NCBI GenBank assembly: GCA_028691175.1
Contig: JAQUZU010000033.1
Span: forward strand, 1 to 18,495
DNA length: 18,495 bases
Reading direction: 5' to 3'
DNA from: Candidatus Kapaibacterium sp.
GTDB lineage: Bacteria; Bacteroidota; Ignavibacteria; Kapaibacteriales; UBA2268
The position numbers were made by a program, and so were the translations under genes. Below the pieces are notes generated by a model. That model ran no database searches. It saw nothing but the letters and a program-made list of their open reading frames with translations, and had not been told where the DNA came from. Below are positions 15,187 to 18,495 of this stretch, piece by piece (the first letter of the stretch is position 1; every line of letters starts with the position of its first letter).

Positions 15187-15842
15187 TTAGAAATACTCCA
15201 CTGTAGTATATTTGTATTGATCTATATTATCAAGATTTAACATAAATTTTTCTTTTCGCAACATACCATTAGAATTTCTTCCCTGCTTCATTATCGGTAG
15301 ATTTTCTAAATCAGCTTTATCAAATACCACAAGCAAAATTTGCACCAGTTGTGCGTCTGTTTTTCTATAGCGCGATACAGAAGTTCTTTGGATTCTCTCT
15401 TGTTCATACTTCGAAAGTCCGCCTTTGAGTTCCGAATGCCATTGCTGAAAAGTGCGATTGCTGTCATTATAATGCACATCAAGCAAACCGATGATTTCGC
15501 CGTGATAGCGTTCTTGCTCAACAGACTGTTCCATCGCTATCCGGTCATTCAATATTACTGACCGACTGTCGCATTTTATCGCTTTAGCCTTTATGTCCCA
15601 ATTGATAATTCCTTTTGTGTCGAAAGTAACTGCTCCAAACGTATCTCCCGGTACATTAAACCGGCTATTTTTCAGCAACTGCCGAACTTTATACTCAAGA
15701 TAAAATCCTATCCACTCCATTTGACGCCAATTGTAGTCTGCATTTTTTAATTCAAGAATTGCATCTCTGCCATCCCAATTTCTCGGCAAAAACGAAAGTT
15801 ATCCTGTAATTCTTTTATATCATTTTCAACTAGTCTAATCAT
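15187..15842 (-). pseudogene. Type II restriction endonuclease (PD-(D/E)XK), frame broken by 1 nt in a T5 run
   Basis: The 200-codon main frame (15789-15187) has only a TTG without SD as its first start. An ATG at 15842 with strong SD AAAGGGA opens a second frame (MIRLVENDIKELQDNFRF) that stops at 15747 after 31 codons. Joining the two at the T5 run (15792-15788) by a -1 slip or one extra T gives a continuous 218-aa protein, FRF-LPRNWDGRDAIL. The core V-T-F-D-x8-DIK in the sequence GDTFGAVTFDTKGIINWDIK fits a PD-(D/E)XK nuclease, with D57, D65 and K67 counted from the TTG. Later motifs ELKGGLSKYEQERI and KQGRNSNG are conserved-looking but I cannot name the family. The endonuclease role rests mainly on coupling to the methyltransferase. 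The break may be phase variation, programmed slippage, inactivation or an assembly error. Confidence 0.72.
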
Positions 15843-15872
15843 TTTATCCCTTTTTATATTTAATTAATAATT

Positions 15873-16424
15873 TTACATCTCTAAATAGCACTTCAAACCG
15901 ATAAGCACCAACACGATACCGCCGAATAATTCAGCCTTCCCCGCAAGCACATTCGAGGTTTTTTCGCCAATTTTCATCCCTATATATGTCATTGCGGCGG
16001 CAACTACGCCGATTACAATCGATGGAAACAAAATTTCCATCTTCATAATTGAGAAGCCGAATCCGATCGACAGTGCATCAATGCTCGTCGCAATCGATAG
16101 CACAAAGAGTTTCATTCCGCCCGTAATATCCGAATTAATTTCCTCGCTCTCTTTCTTTCGCGAATCAAAAATCATTTTGCCGCCAAGAATCAGCATAATA
16201 ATCAGGACAACCCAGTGATCGTATGCATCAATATACCGGGCAACTTCCCCGCCGACATACCAGCCGATAACCGGCATAAAGAACTGGAAGAAACCAAAAC
16301 TAAAGGACATGCGGAACAGTTGCGGCAGAGTAGGCTTACGCAGATTTGCACCGGCAGCCAAGGCTACCGAAAAAGCGTCGATACCGAGAGCAACAGCAAT
16401 TAAAATAATTTCGAGAAATGTCAT
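15873..16424 (-). CDS. mntP: Putative manganese efflux pump MntP
   Basis: A small inner-membrane exporter of Mn(II) in characterised relatives. It has 183 residues and six predicted membrane segments in two similar halves, each with the family acidic motif: ALGIDAFSVALAAG in the first and ATSIDALSIGFGFS in the second. A charged cytoplasmic loop (DSRKKESEEINSD) separates them. The ATG at 16424 gives the normal family N-terminus MTFLEIILIAVALGIDAF; the GTG at 16448 is not favoured. It has no SD and lies 14 nt beyond the hairpin that ends rplY. The restriction endonuclease gene starts 30 nt downstream. Confidence 0.93.
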   Translation of the reverse strand: MTFLEIILIAVALGIDAFSVALAAGANLRKPTLPQLFRMSFSFGFFQFFMPVIGWYVGGEVARYIDAYDHWVVLIIMLILGGKMIFDSRKKESEEINSDITGGMKLFVLSIATSIDALSIGFGFSIMKMEILFPSIVIGVVAAAMTYIGMKIGEKTSNVLAGKAELFGGIVLVLIGLKCYLEM

Positions 16425-16468
16425 ATTTATTAAAACAAGAACTTCCACGGACGCACCGCAGAAGTTCT
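16425..16468 (-). terminator. Hairpin between rplY and mntP, weak intrinsic terminator or attenuator
   Basis: AGAACTTC (16468-16461) pairs with GAAGTTCT (16445-16438), with an inner CGG/CCG pairing, followed on the minus strand by TGTTTTAATAAAT and then the mntP ATG. It lies 26 nt after the rplY stop. The T-tract is short, so partial read-through into mntP is likely. Confidence 0.6.
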
Positions 16469-16493
16469 CGATTGGAAATTATTTGAAAAATAA

Positions 16494-17051
16494 TTATGAT
16501 TGTACTCTTGATTGAGCGACCTGTACAATAGTAGTGCTCGGCGGCAAAACGAAATCGATAGTGTCCGATTTCAAATTTGCTACTTGAATTACATCGCCCT
16601 GCAACATTGGAGTAATATCCACTTCCAAGAAAGGAACGAGGTCTTTCGGCAAGCATTTTACTTTCATTTTGAATAGGTTTTGCTGAAGGATACCGCCCTT
16701 ACGAACGCCTTCAGAAGTACCAACGATTCTGATAGGTACAACGAATTCCATTTTCTTGTCTTCGTCCAAGCCAAGGAAATCGCAGTGAATCATTTCGTCA
16801 GTTACCGGGTGGAATTTTACTTCTTTAAGGTAAGCCGGACAAGGTTTGTTTTCGCCTTCAATATTTAATTCGGCAAGTTTAACTTCTTTAGTATAAACGA
16901 ATTGCTTCAATTCTTTCGGATCTAAAGTGATAGAAATTGCTTCTTCGCCATGCTTGTAATATACAGCCGGAACCAATCCCTGTCTTCTGATAATTTTAGC
17001 GGCTTTTGTGCCGATTTCGCGTTTTGTTGCTTTAATTGCAATCTTTTCCAT
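16494..17051 (-). CDS. rplY: 50S ribosomal protein L25/general stress protein Ctc
   Basis: Binds 5S rRNA in the large subunit. The 185 residues correspond to the long two-domain CTC/TL5 form, not the 94-residue L25 of enterobacteria. The N-terminal RNA-binding part has MEKIAIKATKREIGTKAAKI and RRQGLVPAVYY. The C-terminal beta domain begins near residue 95 with VVPIRIVGTSEGVRKGGIL. AAGGAA lies about 7 nt before the ATG. It follows prs by 27 nt, the frequent prs-rplY pair, and is transcribed with it. Confidence 0.97.
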   Translation of the reverse strand: MEKIAIKATKREIGTKAAKIIRRQGLVPAVYYKHGEEAISITLDPKELKQFVYTKEVKLAELNIEGENKPCPAYLKEVKFHPVTDEMIHCDFLGLDEDKKMEFVVPIRIVGTSEGVRKGGILQQNLFKMKVKCLPKDLVPFLEVDITPMLQGDVIQVANLKSDTIDFVLPPSTTIVQVAQSRVQS

Positions 17052-17078
17052 TATTATTTCCTTATTTTTGATATCTTT

Positions 17079-18017
17079 TTATCGTTCAATATCGAACAAA
17101 GTACTGATTGAGCGGTTATCGTGGGTCCTTATTATTGCTTCGCCCAATATGTCTGCTACTGTTACTACTTGCATTTTTTCGGATTTTCTTCTCAGGGGGA
17201 TAGTATCAGTAATGTACATTGAGTCGATGGCGCTACTCTGCTCAATTTTATCAAAAGCCTGACCTGAGAATACCGGGTGCACGCATACGCCCGTAATGGA
17301 TTTTGCCCCTTTTGCCTTCAAAGCTTCGGCACATTTTACAAACGTATTTCCGGTATCAATCATATCATCTACAATGATAACATTTCTGCCATCAACTTCG
17401 CCGATGATGTGAGAAATTTCGGCTACATTATGTGCCGGACGTCTTTTATCGACAAGCACAAGGTCGCCACCCATTTTTTTGGCATAAGAACGTGCGGTTT
17501 TTACTCCTCCGACATCAGGAGCGGCAATCGTCAAATCAAGTAAATTTAATTTGCCGAGTACCTTCATCAAGACAGGAGAAGCGTATAAATGATCAAAAGG
17601 AATATCAAAAAAGCCCTGAATCTGCGATGAATGCAAATCCACAGTAATAATTCTGTCTGCACCGGCGCGAACCAGCATATTTGCCACAAGTTTAGCGGTA
17701 AGAGCTACTCTCGGCTGATCTTTACGGTCTTGGCGAGCATACCCGTAATACGGGATAACTGCGGTTACACGGCTTGCCGACGCACGTTTTGCTGCATCGA
17801 TAAGCATTAACAGCTCCATCAGATTCTCTGCTGGAGCAAAAGTAGATTGGATAACAAACAAATCAACGCCTCTGACGTTTTCTTCGTATTTTACCCATAA
17901 TTCGCCGTCGCTGAAATTCTTTATGCTAACTTCGGAAAGAGACAAACCCAAGCTCGCTGCCACTTTCTCGGAGAGTTCAGGATTGGAGCGACCGGATGCG
18001 ATTTTAAAATCCGGCAT
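17079..18017 (-). CDS. prs: Ribose-phosphate pyrophosphokinase (PRPP synthetase)
   Basis: Makes 5-phosphoribosyl 1-pyrophosphate from ribose 5-phosphate and ATP, the precursor of purines, pyrimidines, NAD, His and Trp. It is 312 residues, class I length. Motifs: NFSDGELWVK, YYGYARQDRK (catalytic/flexible loop area), DLHSSQIQGFFDIP (127-140), KRRP (191-194) and the PRPP-binding loop VIIVDDMIDTGNT (213-225). The ATG at 18017 is 31 nt after the tRNA-Gln 3' end with only a weak SD, so it is likely read from the tRNA promoter. Confidence 0.98.
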   Translation of the reverse strand: MPDFKIASGRSNPELSEKVAASLGLSLSEVSIKNFSDGELWVKYEENVRGVDLFVIQSTFAPAENLMELLMLIDAAKRASASRVTAVIPYYGYARQDRKDQPRVALTAKLVANMLVRAGADRIITVDLHSSQIQGFFDIPFDHLYASPVLMKVLGKLNLLDLTIAAPDVGGVKTARSYAKKMGGDLVLVDKRRPAHNVAEISHIIGEVDGRNVIIVDDMIDTGNTFVKCAEALKAKGAKSITGVCVHPVFSGQAFDKIEQSSAIDSMYITDTIPLRRKSEKMQVVTVADILGEAIIRTHDNRSISTLFDIER

Positions 18018-18048
18018 TTCTTACATTCCCATTGTAAACAAAAAAAAG

Positions 18049-18120
18049 CTGGGATGGCAAGACTCGAACTTGCGAATGTCGCCTCCAAAGGGCGATGCCT
18101 TACCACTTGGCTACATCCCA
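18049..18120 (-). tRNA. tRNA-Gln (TTG anticodon)
   Basis: A 72-nt cloverleaf. Acceptor TGGGATG pairs with CATCCCA, and the discriminator is G. The anticodon stem TCGCC/GGCGA holds loop CTTTGGA with anticodon TTG. The T arm is AAGTTCGAGTCTT. The U1-A72 pair is typical of tRNA-Gln. CCA is not encoded. A run of eight Ts (18047-18040, minus strand) follows one base after the discriminator. Confidence 0.96.
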
Positions 18121-18172
18121 GTTATCGTTGCTAAGTCAAATCCTTTTCAATCGCTCATCAACTTAACATTTA

Positions 18173-18204
18173 CAAAATTACGGGTTTTCCGCGAGACTAC
18201 CAAA
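18173..18204 (-). promoter_or_regulatory. Bacteroidota-type promoter for tRNA-Gln (and likely prs-rplY)
   Basis: Minus strand: TTTG at 18204-18201, 20-nt spacer, TAATTTTG at 18180-18173. Spacing and -7 box are identical to those of the tRNA-fMet promoter. It lies about 50 nt before the tRNA 5' end. Confidence 0.8.
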
Positions 18205-18222
18205 CTTTTTTTTATTTTTTTT

Positions 18223-18263
18223 CCGCTTGCGAAACATTATTTTTGCTCAGTTTCCGCAAGCGG
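18223..18263. repeat. Inverted repeat downstream of the Omp85-like gene
   Basis: CCGCTTGCG (18223-18231) pairs with CGCAAGCGG (18255-18263), with four further pairs (AAAC/GTTT region) inside after a one-base bulge. On the minus strand it is followed by an A-rich tract rather than Ts, so it is not a standard terminator for the gene ending at 18283. On the plus strand it is followed by TTGATTTATAAAAATTT. Confidence 0.5.
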
Positions 18264-18282
18264 TTGATTTATAAAAATTTAT

Positions 18283-18495
18283 CTAAAACGGATAATTATA
18301 GAACATTTGCACCAAAAAGCCTTCGCCGCCGTATGAAAGATCTACTCTGACCAAAAAGCCGTTCATAAAAATTCGTAAGCCGGCGCCGATATCCCATTTC
18401 ATATCTTTGTGGAAATCCGCAAAATTCCAGTCCGGCGCTACACGCCCGAGTTCGCCAAAGAATGCGTATTCAAACCAATCGACAATTCCGCGTGT
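18283..18495 (-). CDS. Omp85/BamA-like outer-membrane protein, C-terminal end (truncated by window edge)
   Basis: Seventy codons and a TAG stop are visible on the minus strand, open to the window edge. The reading RGIVDWFEYAFFGELGRV, then WDIGAGLRIFMNGFLVRVDL, then GFLVQMFYNYPF alternates aromatic and glycine-rich beta-strands and ends in Phe, the assembly signal of outer-membrane barrels. The 'xGxGLR-x4-xxRxD' strand pattern resembles the last strands of Omp85/BamA/TamA-type proteins or related surface antigens. Without the N-terminus (POTRA repeats or signal peptide) the exact class is open. Confidence 0.65.
   Translation of the reverse strand, partial: TRGIVDWFEYAFFGELGRVAPDWNFADFHKDMKWDIGAGLRIFMNGFLVRVDLSYGGEGFLVQMFYNYPF

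Noticed and set aside
16425..16493. Manganese (yybP-ykoY) riboswitch upstream of mntP
   Set aside because: The gap of about 70 nt is filled by a simple hairpin and lacks the conserved three-way junction loops of that riboswitch.
18049..18120. TGGC...TTGC resembling a sigma-54 promoter
   Set aside because: The spacing is wrong and the bases belong to the tRNA-Gln T arm and acceptor stem.
18223..18263. Intrinsic terminator of the Omp85-like gene
   Set aside because: In the direction of that gene the stem is followed by an A-rich tract, not Ts.

Overview
The window looks like core chromosome from a moderately AT-rich Gram-negative bacterium of the Bacteroidota/Chlorobiota (FCB) side of the tree, perhaps a deep branch such as the Kapabacteria/Chlorobi lineages; the species cannot be fixed from this sequence. 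Four things point there. Three intergenic regions carry promoters of the form TTTG-N19/20-TAnnTTTG, the Bacteroidota primary-sigma pattern. Two outer-membrane barrel proteins end in Phe. The gene blocks rplM-rpsI-rpsB-tsf-pyrH-frr and prs-rplY (L25/CTC) are present. The proteins themselves have FCB-like character. Several genes also keep clear Shine-Dalgarno (SD) sites (rplM, rpsB, rplY, the restriction gene), which is less usual in crown Bacteroidota.

Layout. Positions 1-2165 (minus strand) hold a three-gene regulatory cassette: a sigma-54-type response regulator, a stand-alone PAS protein and an AraC-family regulator cut by the window edge. Positions 2263-3195 encode a secreted or outer-membrane protein of unknown function. 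Its ATG lies 7 nt after the U-tract of the terminator that follows the initiator tRNA-fMet gene. Positions 3469-4863 are class II fumarase with its own terminator. Positions 5037-9235 hold uppP, overlapping by ATGA the end of an exceptional 1123-codon gene: about 620 residues of charged low-complexity sequence fused in frame to tRNA(Ile)-lysidine synthase (TilS).

Positions 9532-14158 (plus strand) are a translation block: L13, S9, S2, EF-Ts, UMP kinase and ribosome recycling factor. Its intergenic regions hold structured RNA candidates, a MITE/REP-like palindromic element and intrinsic terminators. Positions 14199-15842 (minus strand) are a type II restriction-modification cassette: an N6-adenine-type methyltransferase behind a PD-(D/E)XK endonuclease whose frame is broken by one base in a T5 run. 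Upstream on the minus strand lie mntP (Mn efflux), rplY, prs and tRNA-Gln. The window ends in the C-terminus of an Omp85/BamA-like barrel protein.

How the genes work together: most of the window is housekeeping for translation (initiator tRNA, tRNA-Gln, lysidine modification, L13, S9, S2, L25, EF-Ts, RRF) with nucleotide (pyrH, prs) and envelope (uppP) functions. Accessory elements are the R-M cassette, the regulatory cassette and the palindromic repeat. No single wholly new system is proven. The best candidates are the disordered-extension TilS fusion, the frameshift-gated restriction endonuclease and the structured rpsI-rpsB leader.
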